From assembly GCF_002939475.1 (NCBI RefSeq), contig NZ_PKFQ01000001.1, forward strand, positions 4,833,001 through 4,897,000: a stretch of 64,000 bases of DNA. Reading direction: 5' to 3'. The notes beneath the pieces were generated by a model. That model made no database searches. It saw nothing but the letters and a program-made list of their open reading frames with translations, and was not told the DNA's origin. Below, piece by piece: positions 39,933 to 48,504 of this stretch. The position numbers and the translations under genes are program-made. The stretch comes from Streptomyces cinnamoneus. GTDB lineage: Bacteria > Actinomycetota > Actinomycetes > Streptomycetales > Streptomycetaceae. How positions within the stretch are numbered: the stretch's first letter is position 1; every line of letters begins with the position of its first letter.

Positions 39933-42467
39933 TTACTGCGCCCCGATCGACTCCAGCACGTCGAGCTTCGCCGCCCTGCGGGCCGGCCAGACCGCGGCGA
40001 GGACGCCCACGGCGAGGGCCAGCAGCAGGAACAGCCCGATGCGCGCCCACGGCACGACCATCGTGTACTGGGGGAAGGACGAGCGCAGCAGATGGCCGCC
40101 GGACCAGGCGAGGAAGACGCCGACCCCGACGCCGAGCACCGCGCCGAACATCGCGATCATCACGGACTCCAGCCGGACCATCCGCTTGACCTCGCGCCGC
40201 GCCAGCCCGATAGCGCGCAGCATCCCGATCTCGCGGGTCCGCTCGAAGACCGACATGGCCAGGGTGTTGACGACGCCGATGACCGCGATGACCACGGCCA
40301 TGCCCAACAGGCCGTACATCAGATAGAGGACGTCGTCGATGTCGCCGGCCTCGGAGCGGCGCAGGTCGTCCTGGCTCTGCACCTTGATGAGCGGGTTGCC
40401 GCCGAGCGTCTCCTTGATCTTCTCCGGCAGGCTGTCCGCCCGGCCGGGGGCGGCCTTCAGCAGGACCGCCTCGTCACGCACCTTGTCCAGGTGCGGGTCG
40501 AGGAGGGCCGTGGAGGTGAGGACGTCGCTGAGGACGTCGTTCTCCGCGTAGACGGCCACGACGCGGGGGCCGGCCTGCTTGCCGTCGTAGAACGCCATCG
40601 GCAGCGTGGCGCCGACCTTCAGGCCGTGCTCACGGGCGTAGGTGTCGGAGACGGCGACGGCGGTGGTGCCGCGCACGTCGGTGAGCGAGCCGTCGACCGC
40701 GCGCACGTCGGTGACCGAGGGCAGGGCCCGCGGGTCGGCGGCGGTGGCCAGCGCGGGCCGCTCCTGCGACTGGAAGCCGGTCGTGCGCAGGGCGACCGCC
40801 GTGGCGACGCCGGGCTGCCCGGACAGGGTCCTGGCGATCTCGGGGGAGAGGCCGGAGAGGCCCGCGGAGGTGACCTTGTAGTCGGCGGTCAGGTCCTGCT
40901 GGCCCATCCGCGCCACGCCCCGGTCCGCCGAGACCGCGGCGACGGTCAGGCCGGTGATCAGCGTGAGGCCGATCATCAGGGCGGAGGCGGTGGCGGCCGT
41001 GCGGCGCGGGTTGCGCAGCGCGTTCTCCCGGGCCAGCTTGCCGCTGACGCCCGCCAGCCGCACGGCGAGCCGGCCGCAGAGGTTCACGAACGGGCGGGAG
41101 AGCAGCGGCGCGAGGACGATGACACCCGCGAGGGTGAGCGCCGAGCCCGCCATCGCGAACTGCAGACCGCTGCTGTTCTTGAACGTGGTGACGTACAGCA
41201 TGAGCGCGATCCCCGCGCCCGTGAGCACGGCGCCGAGGGCGTTGCGCACCACCAGGCTGCGGACGGCCGGCGGCTGCTCCACGGCGGCCAGCGCCTCGAC
41301 GGGTGCGATCTTCGCCGCCTTGCGGGACGGCAGCCACGCCGCGAGCACGGTCACCACGACGCCGACGCCCAGGGCGGACAGCGCGGCCTCCGGCTTGAGG
41401 ACCAGCGGGCCGTCCGGCAGGCTCGCGCCGGTCGTGTTCAGCACCGGGCGCAGGCCGACGGCGATGCCGAGGCCGAGGAGGAACCCGGCGGCGGAGGCGA
41501 CGAGGCCCAGCACACCGGCCTCGATCAGCACCGAGCGCACCACCTGGCGGCGGGAGGCGCCCACGGCCCGCAGCAGCGCGATCTCACGGGTGCGCTGGGC
41601 GATGAGCATGGTGAAGGTGTTGGCGATGATGAAGACGCCGACGAAGAGCGAGATGCCCGCGAACACCAGGAAGGTCTTGCGGATCGCGCTGGTGTCCGCG
41701 TCGATCATCTTGGCCTCGGTGGCGGCCAGCTGCTTGCCGCTCCGGGCCTCGAACGTCTTCGGCAGCGCCTCGCGCACCTGGGCCGTCAGCCGAGCCTGGT
41801 CGGTGCCGGGGGTGGCGGAGACGACGAGCTCGCTGAACTCGCCGGGCTTGCCGAAGAGTTTCTGCGCCGTCGCCGTGTCGAACAGCGCGAGGCTTCCGCC
41901 GGCGCTCACGCGCGGGTCGCCGGTCCTGACGACGCCGACGAGCTTCTTGGTCATGACCGGGCCGTCGACGGCCAGCCGTACGGTGCCGCCGACCTCGACG
42001 CCGGCCTTGCGGGCCGACTTCGCGTCCAGGGCGATCTCGCCCTCGGCGGCCGGGCCCCGGCCCCGCACCAGCGGGTAGCGGCTGTCCTTGCCGTCCTTGC
42101 CGGGCGCGTAGTTGGCGCCGGTGCTGCCCCAGTCGTTGCCGACGGGTTCGTTGTGCTTGTCCGCGACCATCGCGGTGCCGGTGACGGAGGGGCGGACGGA
42201 GGCCACACCGGGCAGCGAAACGATTTTGTCGACGGCGCGGGAGTCGAGCCGGTCCTGGTCCCGGGTGTCGGGGCCGGCGCTGCCGGAGGTCACGGAGACG
42301 GCCACGTCGGCGAGGTTCTGGGCCATCTTGTTGCGGTAGGCGCTGTCGACGGAGTCGCTGAAGACGAGCGTGCCGGAGACGAAGGCCGTGCCGAGGAGGA
42401 CCGCGAGCGCGGTCATCATCAGCCGGGTCTTGTGCGCGAGGAGGTTGCGCAGAGCGGTACGGAACAT
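39933..42467 (-). CDS. FtsX/MacB-type ABC permease lacking its ATPase
   Basis: 844 aa protein with the duplicated FtsX architecture: an N-terminal helix (LMMTALAVLLGTAFVSGTLVF), a large extracellular domain, four-helix block, second extracellular domain and C-terminal four-helix block with the conserved TREIGMLRAIGLARREV/ TREIALLRAVGASRRQV coupling segments. Such permeases need a MacB-like ATPase, normally encoded just upstream on the same strand. Here only a 19-codon ATPase C-terminus remains 50 bases upstream (42518-42577), so the transporter may be orphaned or borrow another ATPase. Start ATG 42467. Likely a lipoprotein or peptide exporter or mechanotransmission complex; substrate unknown. 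Confidence 0.9.
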   Translation of the reverse strand: MFRTALRNLLAHKTRLMMTALAVLLGTAFVSGTLVFSDSVDSAYRNKMAQNLADVAVSVTSGSAGPDTRDQDRLDSRAVDKIVSLPGVASVRPSVTGTAMVADKHNEPVGNDWGSTGANYAPGKDGKDSRYPLVRGRGPAAEGEIALDAKSARKAGVEVGGTVRLAVDGPVMTKKLVGVVRTGDPRVSAGGSLALFDTATAQKLFGKPGEFSELVVSATPGTDQARLTAQVREALPKTFEARSGKQLAATEAKMIDADTSAIRKTFLVFAGISLFVGVFIIANTFTMLIAQRTREIALLRAVGASRRQVVRSVLIEAGVLGLVASAAGFLLGLGIAVGLRPVLNTTGASLPDGPLVLKPEAALSALGVGVVVTVLAAWLPSRKAAKIAPVEALAAVEQPPAVRSLVVRNALGAVLTGAGIALMLYVTTFKNSSGLQFAMAGSALTLAGVIVLAPLLSRPFVNLCGRLAVRLAGVSGKLARENALRNPRRTAATASALMIGLTLITGLTVAAVSADRGVARMGQQDLTADYKVTSAGLSGLSPEIARTLSGQPGVATAVALRTTGFQSQERPALATAADPRALPSVTDVRAVDGSLTDVRGTTAVAVSDTYAREHGLKVGATLPMAFYDGKQAGPRVVAVYAENDVLSDVLTSTALLDPHLDKVRDEAVLLKAAPGRADSLPEKIKETLGGNPLIKVQSQDDLRRSEAGDIDDVLYLMYGLLGMAVVIAVIGVVNTLAMSVFERTREIGMLRAIGLARREVKRMVRLESVMIAMFGAVLGVGVGVFLAWSGGHLLRSSFPQYTMVVPWARIGLFLLLALAVGVLAAVWPARRAAKLDVLESIGAQ

Positions 42468-42517
42468 GGAGGTCGGTCAGTCCTGGGGTTCGGGTCCGGC
42501 GGGGATCAGGGCGCTGA

Positions 42518-42577
42518 TCAGCTCGTACGGCCCTTGGCGTCGAACGCCTTCATACGGTCCAGCACCGCGTCGGCCGT
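42518..42577 (-). pseudogene. C-terminal remnant of an ABC ATPase
   Basis: On the minus strand 19 codons read TADAVLDRMKAFDAKGRTS followed by TGA. This looks like the extreme C-terminus of the MacB-like ATPases that precede FtsX-type permeases in Streptomyces, and it lies at the expected 50-base spacing before the permease at 42467. Upstream the frame continues into unrelated sequence (RGPPAPRMGR), so the rest of the ATPase gene is missing. The identification rests on recalled family ends plus position, so it is moderate. Confidence 0.45.
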
Positions 42578-42740
42578 CCTTCCCATTCTTGGTGCGGGCG
42601 GTCCGCGAAACGTCAGCTGGACGGGCGGAATGCGACGCCGGACGTTGGTCCTGGGGTGCCATGGGGCCGTGCTACTTCAGACGGACCCCGTCATCCCCGG
42701 GACGCATGGTGACCCGTGGGGGTGAAGGAGGTGGCTCCCG

Positions 42741-43055
42741 ATGCCGTGGTCGGCCTATGGTGCGACTATGACGGCAACGACGACGATTCAGGTCTCCCGG
42801 AAGACCCGTGATCACCTCGCCGAACTCGCCAAGGAGCGAGGCATGAACATCGGCCAGCTGGTCGAGGCCCTGGCCGCGGAGCAGCCGACTGCCGCGGAAC
42901 GCGCGGAGCGGCTCGCCGCTGCTCGTGAGCACGTACGCGAAGTGATCGGCCTCGACATCAGCGACGAGGAGTTCGATCAGGCGCCGGACATCCTCGGCAA
43001 CATCTACAAGATCGCCGCAGACAAGGCCAGGGTCGCGCGGAGCGACGCTGCGTGA
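42741..43055 (+). CDS. Antitoxin-like protein paired with PIN toxin
   Basis: 104 aa from the ATG at 42741, which has a perfect GAAGGAGGT at 8-base spacing. The conserved family start MTATTTIQVSRKTRDHLAELAKERG begins at an inner ATG (42768) that lacks such a site. The N-terminal IQVSRKTRDHLAELA segment is ribbon-helix-helix-like, for DNA binding; the acidic, helical C-terminal half probably wraps the toxin. It overlaps the PIN gene by 4 bases (GTGA), the classic toxin-antitoxin layout with the antitoxin first. Autoregulation is expected. Confidence 0.8.
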   Translation: MPWSAYGATMTATTTIQVSRKTRDHLAELAKERGMNIGQLVEALAAEQPTAAERAERLAAAREHVREVIGLDISDEEFDQAPDILGNIYKIAADKARVARSDAA

Positions 43056-43447
43056 TCATCCTGGACACCTCTGCCACGCTCGCCCTCGTGCAGGGGCACA
43101 AAACCCTCAATCTCCTCGCGGTCAACATGACGCGCACAGGCGACCAACTGGTCATTCCCGCGCTGTGCCTCATGCAGGCCGAAGCCGAAGACGTCGGGGC
43201 CTCACGTCGGGCGCTCGGCCTCCCTTGTGTCACTGTCGACAACCTCGCCATGACCGCCGCTGTCAGCGTCGGCAAGATGATCCGCGACGGCTACGGCGGT
43301 CCGGACACCTGCCATGCCCTGTACTGCGCCCTGCCGCGAGCCGAATTCACCGGCATGTCCATCCTGCTGACCGGTCACGAGGACGCCTACCCGCCCGGCG
43401 TGGTCACCGTGGACATCGACTCACCCGGCATGCTGGGCTTCTCCTGA
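43052..43447 (+). CDS. PIN-domain (VapC-like) ribonuclease toxin
   Basis: 131 aa PIN-domain protein. Predicted metal-binding acids are Asp5 (ILDTSA), Glu44/Glu46, Asp85 (GGPDTCHAL) and Asp111. The domain is complete, so the toxin is probably functional, cutting specific RNAs such as tRNA or rRNA as VapC proteins do. GTG start overlapping the antitoxin stop. The module lies beside a truncated ABC ATPase remnant, as expected if it arrived with a rearrangement. Its stop is followed 7 bases later by the convergent permease gene. Confidence 0.82.
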   Translation: MIILDTSATLALVQGHKTLNLLAVNMTRTGDQLVIPALCLMQAEAEDVGASRRALGLPCVTVDNLAMTAAVSVGKMIRDGYGGPDTCHALYCALPRAEFTGMSILLTGHEDAYPPGVVTVDIDSPGMLGFS

Positions 43448-43453
43448 CCCGGC

Positions 43454-44290
43454 CTATCCCTTCACCGCGCCTCCGAGCGCGAAGCCGCCCCCCAGGCGCC
43501 GTGCGATGAGCGCGTAGAGAAGGATCACGGGCGTGGAGTAGAGGACCGAGAACGCCGCCAGCTGGCCGTAGGCCACCTGACCGTAGTTACCGAAGAACGT
43601 GAAGATGCTGACGGACGCCGGCAGTTGGTCGGGGGAGAGCAGCAGCATGAACGGCACGAAGAAATTGCCCCACAGCATCAGGAAGCTGTACGTCGTGACC
43701 ACCGCGAGCCCCGGCCCCATCAGCGGCAGGATCACCCGCACCAGTGCCTGCGTCCGGCTCGCCCCGTCCGTCCAGGCGGCCTCCTCCAGGATGACCGGCA
43801 CGCCGTCCATGAAGTTCTTCATCAGCCAGATCGCGAAGGGCAGTTGCGCGGTCGCGAGGAAGAGCGCCGTGCCGTGCAGGGTGTCGATGAGGTCGACGCG
43901 TACGAACAGCCCGTACACCGGCACCATCACCGCCGTGATCGGCAGGCAGGTGGTGAACAGCACGCCGAGCAGGTACGGGCGGGCGAAGCGGGAGCGGTAG
44001 CGCGACAGCGGATACGCGGCGAGCGCGGCGCAGACGATCGTCAGGAGCGTGGCCCCGCCGCACAGCAGCAGGCTGTTCAGCATCGGGGTGAACGTGATCT
44101 CGTCGGTCATGACGGCGGAGAAGTTGTCCAGCGACGGATCGGAGGGCACCCGCACCGTCAGCCCGGCCTCGTCGTCGACGGAGGCCAGGACCAGCCACAC
44201 CAGCGGGACGGCGAAGGCCAGGACCACGGTGAGCAGCGCCGCGTCGGCGGCCAGACGGTGACGGGTGCGGCGGGCGGGGAACGGGCGCAC
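43454..44290 (-). CDS. Carbohydrate ABC permease, MalG type, separated from its operon
   Basis: 278 aa, six membrane segments, with the binding-protein-dependent transport signature EEAAWTDGASRTQALVRVILPLMGPG (the EAA loop) and the typical C-terminal IARRLGGGFALGGAVKG. GTG 44290 has a perfect GGGAGGT site. MalG-type permeases need a MalF partner and a binding protein; neither is adjacent. A matching MalF-type gene (58750) and lipoprotein (59619) occur 14.4 kb to the right on the same strand in the order expected upstream, so this looks like the third gene of one split operon. Confidence 0.9.
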   Translation of the reverse strand: MRPFPARRTRHRLAADAALLTVVLAFAVPLVWLVLASVDDEAGLTVRVPSDPSLDNFSAVMTDEITFTPMLNSLLLCGGATLLTIVCAALAAYPLSRYRSRFARPYLLGVLFTTCLPITAVMVPVYGLFVRVDLIDTLHGTALFLATAQLPFAIWLMKNFMDGVPVILEEAAWTDGASRTQALVRVILPLMGPGLAVVTTYSFLMLWGNFFVPFMLLLSPDQLPASVSIFTFFGNYGQVAYGQLAAFSVLYSTPVILLYALIARRLGGGFALGGAVKG

Positions 44291-44403
44291 GGCACCTCCC
44301 TGCGCGGGGCCGGAGGCCGGCGGGTGACCGGCCGAGGGGAGGTTAGCGCGCGGGACCGGCGGCCGACAGGCCGCGGGTCCGCCGGACGTGGTGGGTGGGG
44401 GTG

Positions 44404-44832
44404 CTACGTGCTCGTGGGGGAGGAGTAGATCGCGCTCGTGAACTCCGCGACCTGGTCGTCCGGAAGCTGCCGGACCACGTCCGCCTCGCTGATCATGCCG
44501 ACGAGGCGTTTGTTCTCGACGACCGGCAGCCGTCTGATGCGGTGGCGCTCCATCTCGTTCAGCACCTCCTGGACGTCGGCGTCGGCGTCGATCCAGCGCG
44601 GCGTGCCCTCGCACAGCTCGCCCGCCGTCACCTTGGCCGGGTCGCGCCCCCGGGCGAGGCACTTCACGACGATGTCGCGGTCCGTGACGATGCCGCACAG
44701 CCTGCTGTTCTCGTCGCTGACCGGCAGGGCCCCCACGTCCAGCATCTCCATCACCTGGGCGGCACGGGACAGGGTCTCGTCACGGGTGATCCACTGTGCG
44801 CCCGGGTGCATGATGTCCTTGGCCTTGGTCAC
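44404..44832 (-). CDS. Tandem-CBS-domain protein, copy 2
   Basis: 142 aa made of two CBS domains (about 6-60 and 75-130). CBS pairs (Bateman modules) bind adenine nucleotides. It starts MTKAKDIMHPGAQWITRDETLSRAAQVME; the GTG at 44832 has AGGAGG upstream. Key segments: CGIVTDRDIVVKCLARGRDP and RRLPVVENKRLVGMISEADVV. About 75% similar by eye to the copy at 44877, 44 bases upstream, so a tandem duplication. Similar stand-alone CBS proteins respond to hypoxia or dormancy in mycobacteria (Hrp1-like); no such regulation is visible here. Confidence 0.9.
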   Translation of the reverse strand: MTKAKDIMHPGAQWITRDETLSRAAQVMEMLDVGALPVSDENSRLCGIVTDRDIVVKCLARGRDPAKVTAGELCEGTPRWIDADADVQEVLNEMERHRIRRLPVVENKRLVGMISEADVVRQLPDDQVAEFTSAIYSSPTST

Positions 44833-44876
44833 GATGTGTGCCTCCTGAGCCGGCGGCCCGGTGCTCCCGCGGCCGC

Positions 44877-45296
44877 TCACTTGCGGGCGTAGACCATCTC
44901 CGCGAACTCGGCGATCTGGTCGTCCGTGAGGTGCTGGGCCAGGTCCGCCTCGGTGATGATGCCGACGAGCCGCTTGTTCTCGATCACCGGCAGCCGCTTG
45001 ATGCGGTGGTTCTCCATCTCGTGGAGCACCTCTTCGACGTCGGCGTTGGCGTCGATCCAGCGCGGCGTGCCCTCGCACAGCTCGGCGGCGGTGCACGTCG
45101 CGGGGTCGCGGCGGTCTGCCACGCACTTCACGACGATGTCGCGGTCCGTGACGATGCCGCACAGCCGCTCGTTCTCGTCGGCGACCGGCAGCGCCCCGAC
45201 GTTCAGCTCCCGCATCAGCCGGGCCGCCTCGTCGAGCGTCACGTCACGGGATATCCACTGGGCGCCGGGGTGCATGATCTCCTTGGCCACGGTCAT
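44877..45296 (-). CDS. Tandem-CBS-domain protein, copy 1
   Basis: 139 aa with two CBS domains, starting MTVAKEIMHPGAQWISRDVTLDEAARLMREL. Start ATG 45296 with AGGAGG at 7-base spacing. It is the first gene of a two-gene unit with its duplicate; both end with a DDQ(V/I)AEF segment. The two copies differ mostly at the C-terminus. Likely small-ligand sensing, maybe AMP; no partner domain is attached. Confidence 0.9.
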   Translation of the reverse strand: MTVAKEIMHPGAQWISRDVTLDEAARLMRELNVGALPVADENERLCGIVTDRDIVVKCVADRRDPATCTAAELCEGTPRWIDANADVEEVLHEMENHRIKRLPVIENKRLVGIITEADLAQHLTDDQIAEFAEMVYARK

Positions 45297-45550
45297 GATC
45301 TGCCTCCTGGGTGGGTAGGTGGCCGCTCTTGACGCACCCATCGTCCCCCGTCCGGCCGCTCCCTGCGATCGGAGAGCTGCTCCGTTCGGGTGACGGCCCG
45401 GGCGGCCACCGGGCGCGGCCGGTCCCGGCGCCCGCGCCACCGCGCGCCGGGGGCGTGCGAACGCCTGTGCCGGGCGGGTGTCAGTGGGCGGTGCCAGACT
45501 GAGTCCGAGCCGGGGGAACCCGGCGGAATCCGTCGAAGGAGCACACCACC

Positions 45551-46342
45551 ATGCTCACTACTGACTTTGTCACCGGCGCCCCCACCTGGCTCGACCTCGG
45601 CAGCCCCGACACCCAGGGCGCGTCGGCCTTCTATGGCGCGGTCTTCGGCTGGCAGACCGATTCCGCCGGGCCCGACGCCGGGGGCTACGGCTTCTTCAAG
45701 AAGGACGGCCGGACGATCGCCGGCCTCGGCCCGCTCACGGACGAGGGCGCGTCGTCGGCCTGGACCGTGTACTTCGGCACGACCGACGCCGACGCCACGG
45801 CCCGGGAGGTCGAGAAGGGCGGCGGCACGGTGCGCGTCGAGCCGTTCGACGTGATGGAGGCCGGACGGATGGCCTGCTTCACCGACCCCGGCGGCGCGGA
45901 GTTCGCCGTCTGGCAGCCGGGCACGGTCAAGGGCCTGGAGAAGGTCATGGACCCCGGCTCCCTGTGCTGGGCCGAGCTGCACACCGCCGACCCGACGGCC
46001 GCTAAGGCCTTCTACCGCGGCCTGTTCGACTGGCGTTCGGCGGACATGAAGACCCCCGGCATGGTCTACACCGTGCTCGCCACGGCCGACGGCGAGGACC
46101 AGCAGGAGGCGGCGTTCGGCGGGGTGGTCCCCTTCCGCGGTGACGACGAGACCCCGCGCTGGATCCCCTACTTCGGCGTGGAGGACGTCGACGCGGTCGT
46201 GACCGACACCCAGGGCAGCGGCGGCTCCGTCCTCATCCCGGCCGCCGACGTCCCGGACGTCGGGCGCATGGCCTGGCTGGCGGACCCGTTCGGCGCGCCG
46301 TTCGCCGTCATCAAGCCGAACCCGCCGGCGACGGCGGGCTGA
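45551..46342 (+). CDS. Two-domain VOC (glyoxalase-like) protein
   Basis: 263 aa with two vicinal-oxygen-chelate domains: the first about 5-125 (TWLDLGSPDTQGASAFYGAVFGWQ) and the second about 135-260 (CWAELHTADPTAAKAFYRGLFDWR). Each domain has the paired FYG/FYR motif and a C-terminal (D/E)PFGAxFAV-type strand. Metal ligands are incomplete compared with glyoxalase I, so it may bind a small molecule rather than catalyse; related Streptomyces proteins act in bleomycin-type sequestration or as hydroxylase-like proteins. ATG 45551 with AAGGAG upstream. Divergent from the CBS genes. Confidence 0.88.
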   Translation: MLTTDFVTGAPTWLDLGSPDTQGASAFYGAVFGWQTDSAGPDAGGYGFFKKDGRTIAGLGPLTDEGASSAWTVYFGTTDADATAREVEKGGGTVRVEPFDVMEAGRMACFTDPGGAEFAVWQPGTVKGLEKVMDPGSLCWAELHTADPTAAKAFYRGLFDWRSADMKTPGMVYTVLATADGEDQQEAAFGGVVPFRGDDETPRWIPYFGVEDVDAVVTDTQGSGGSVLIPAADVPDVGRMAWLADPFGAPFAVIKPNPPATAG

Positions 46343-46482
46343 GGGACGTCCCCCGCCCGTCAGGGTGGGGCTGGCCCCACCACCGGGTGGCGCCCTGCAC
46401 CCCTGGTGCGTGATCAAGGCCCCTGCTTGGCTGTTCCCACGGTGGGAGAACCTCCCCGCCGTGGAGAACAGGGGAGTGGGAC

Positions 46483-47691
46483 ATGCGGGTGCACGTGCGG
46501 CGTACGGGCCGTTGGGCCCGGGCGGGCCGGACCGGTGCGGTGGCGCTGGCCGTCGCCGTGATGGCGACCGGCGTCGCGGAGGCGCGGCAGGCGGGGGCGG
46601 CCGGGAGCGGCGGCCGGGGAAGCGCGGTGCTGGACAAGGACGTCCGCGCCGTACGGGCCGCGGGCGGGGACGTGGCCGTGCTCGCCGAGGTGAGCGCCGG
46701 CCGGGAGGGCGCCCGCGCCCGGACGGGGCCGCAGGTGCCCTGGGACGCGCAGTTCCGCGCGGCCAGCACGACCAAGACGTTCACGGCGGTGGTGGTGCTG
46801 CGGCTGGTGGCCGACGGCAAGGTGTCGCTCGACGACACCGTGGAGAAGTGGCTGCCCGGCGTCGTCTCCGGCAACGGCAACGACGGTTCGAAGATCACCG
46901 TGCGCGACCTGCTCCAGCAGACCAGCGGCCTGTTCGACTACGTGAACGACCCCGACGTCGTCCGCGCCGTCACCGAGGACTTCGACGGGCACCGCTACGA
47001 CACGACGCCGCCCGAACAGTGGGTCGCGGTCGCCATGCGGCACCAGCCGCTGTTCACACCGGACCGGAACCACCCGCGCTGGGCCTACTCCAACACCAAC
47101 TACCTGCTCGCCGGGATGATCGCCGAGAAGGCCGCCGGCGTGCCCTGGCGGGAGCAGGTGGAGAGCCGGATCATCGCGCCGCTGGGCCTGCGCCACACCT
47201 CGGTGCCGGGCGCCAACCCCTTCCTGCCCGGCCCGCACGCGCAGGCGTTCCTGCGCACGCCGGACGGGGGGCGGCTGGACGTGACCGAGCACAGCCTCCA
47301 GCACACCGCCGACTCCGGCGTGGTCAGCACGACCGCCGACCTGAACACGTTCTTCCGCGCGCTGGTCACCGGCGGGCTGCTCCCGAAGGCCCAACTCGCG
47401 GAGATGCGGCGGACCGTGGACCGGACGGGGGCGACCGACGACCTGGCGCAGTGGCCGGAGGGCGGCTACGGGCTGGGCCTGCGCTGGACGCCGCTCTCGT
47501 GCGGCGGCGGCTACTGGCACCACGAGGGCGACGGCTGGGGCTCGTACACCCGCACCGGCGTCACCCCCGACGGGCGGCGCGCGGTGGCCGTGTCGGTGAC
47601 CAGCCAGGGCGACCGCCCGGACCCCGTCGCGCTCAACAAGGCGACGCGCACTCTGGTGGACCACGCGCTGTGCGCTCCGGCGAAGTCCTGA
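46483..47691 (+). CDS. Secreted serine hydrolase (beta-lactamase/D-Ala-D-Ala carboxypeptidase family)
   Basis: 402 aa. Signal peptide at about 1-40 (basic residues then AVALAVAVMATGVAEA). The serine beta-lactamase fold shows all active-site motifs: Ser95-x-x-Lys98 (ASTTK), Tyr202-Ser-Asn204 (AYSNTNY) and the third motif HHEGDG near residue 345, with His in place of Lys-Thr-Gly, as in class C-like esterases/peptidases. The reaction could be D-alanyl-D-alanine carboxypeptidase or esterase. ATG 46483. Its upstream region holds a GGTGGGG/CCCCACC hairpin (46363-46382) that may terminate the VOC gene. Confidence 0.9.
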   Translation: MRVHVRRTGRWARAGRTGAVALAVAVMATGVAEARQAGAAGSGGRGSAVLDKDVRAVRAAGGDVAVLAEVSAGREGARARTGPQVPWDAQFRAASTTKTFTAVVVLRLVADGKVSLDDTVEKWLPGVVSGNGNDGSKITVRDLLQQTSGLFDYVNDPDVVRAVTEDFDGHRYDTTPPEQWVAVAMRHQPLFTPDRNHPRWAYSNTNYLLAGMIAEKAAGVPWREQVESRIIAPLGLRHTSVPGANPFLPGPHAQAFLRTPDGGRLDVTEHSLQHTADSGVVSTTADLNTFFRALVTGGLLPKAQLAEMRRTVDRTGATDDLAQWPEGGYGLGLRWTPLSCGGGYWHHEGDGWGSYTRTGVTPDGRRAVAVSVTSQGDRPDPVALNKATRTLVDHALCAPAKS

Positions 47692-47876
47692 CCGCGGGCA
47701 AGCCCTGACCCCGGCGTCCGGGTCCCGGCCGGGCTGCGCGCGTGAGCAGCGCCGCTTCCGCGCTCCGGCGCGGGGGCGAGCCGCCGCCCGGCCCGGATAC
47801 AACTGCCTGCCGTCCACGGCCGGAACGTAGCGTTGAGGGCGGAATCGTCCTCGGACCCGGAGGGGGAGCAGCGGGC

Positions 47877-48158
47877 ATGGCGATATTGGTGCACCACCGC
47901 AGCGCGGTGTGGAACCAGGAGCTCTACACGGCGACGTTCAACGGGGCGATACCGGACACGTCGAAACCCCCGGCGGGGCTCATCGCGCACTTCGCGGGGC
48001 CGATGGCGTCGGGCGGCTGGCAGGTCATCGACGTGTGGGAGTCAGAGGACGCGCTCCGTGCGTTCATGGAGACGGACGTGGCCCGAGTGGTGCAGGGGAT
48101 CCAGGCACCGCCCTTCGAGTCGACGGTCGTCGACGTCGCGAACTCCCTGATCCCGTAG
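47877..48158 (+). CDS. ABM-type ferredoxin-like small protein
   Basis: 93 aa. Start MAILVHHRSAVWNQEL chosen because GGAGGGGGAG lies upstream of 47877; longer frames read through low-complexity DNA. The pattern GLIAHFAGPMASGGWQVIDVWESEDALRAFMETDV is typical of antibiotic biosynthesis monooxygenase (ABM/EthD-like) dimeric alpha-beta barrels, which either oxidise small molecules without cofactor or simply bind them. There is no biosynthetic cluster around it apart from the orphan RiPP precursor downstream on the other strand, so a role is unclear. Confidence 0.75.
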   Translation: MAILVHHRSAVWNQELYTATFNGAIPDTSKPPAGLIAHFAGPMASGGWQVIDVWESEDALRAFMETDVARVVQGIQAPPFESTVVDVANSLIP

Positions 48159-48354
48159 GGCGTAGCGGCGAGCGCCCCGCTCGGTGCGGCCGCCGACGAT
48201 GCGCGGTCGGCGGTGCACGGGCTGGCGGGCTGGCGGGCTGGCGCGAATCGTTCCCCGCGCACAGCCGCCGTGCATGCGAACCGGTCACCTCGGCTCCCGG
48301 CGCCGCGCGGCACCGGGAGCCTCATGCTCTCGGATCCAGTGCCGAGTCAGGCGA

Positions 48355-48504
48355 TCAGCAGACGGTGAAGCAGGTCTGCGTCCAGTGGCAGTCGCAGGAG
48401 TTCTGGCAGGACCAGCAGGTGCTGCCGATGCTGGCGAAACCCTGCGTCGTGTCCTGAGTCGGTGCGACGGCCACACGGACGTCGAGATCGAAGTCCTTCT
48501 CCAT
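48355..48504 (-). CDS. FxLD-type lanthipeptide precursor, orphan
   Basis: 49 aa peptide: leader MEKDFDLDVRVAVAPTQ with the FDLD motif (residues 5-8), which marks FxLD-family and class I lanthipeptide leaders, and a C-terminal core from about residue 18 with six Cys (30, 33, 37, 39, 45, 49) and many Ser/Thr (25, 28, 29, 32, 36, 42, 44, 47). Ser/Thr would be dehydrated and joined to Cys as (methyl)lanthionines. ATG 48504 has GGGGGT 8 bases upstream. No LanB, LanC, LanM, FxLD methyltransferase or exporter occurs in the window, so maturation enzymes must act from elsewhere or the gene is a relic. Without modification the Cys could form disulfides. Confidence 0.75.
   Translation of the reverse strand: MEKDFDLDVRVAVAPTQDTTQGFASIGSTCWSCQNSCDCHWTQTCFTVC

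Noticed and set aside
46414..47817. 467 aa minus-strand frame opposite the serine hydrolase
   Set aside because: The plus-strand protein has signal peptide and SxxK/YxN motifs; the minus frame has none.
48219..48243. Three tandem copies of an 8-base GGGCTGGC unit
   Set aside because: Too short and simple to call functional; probably slippage in GC-rich DNA.
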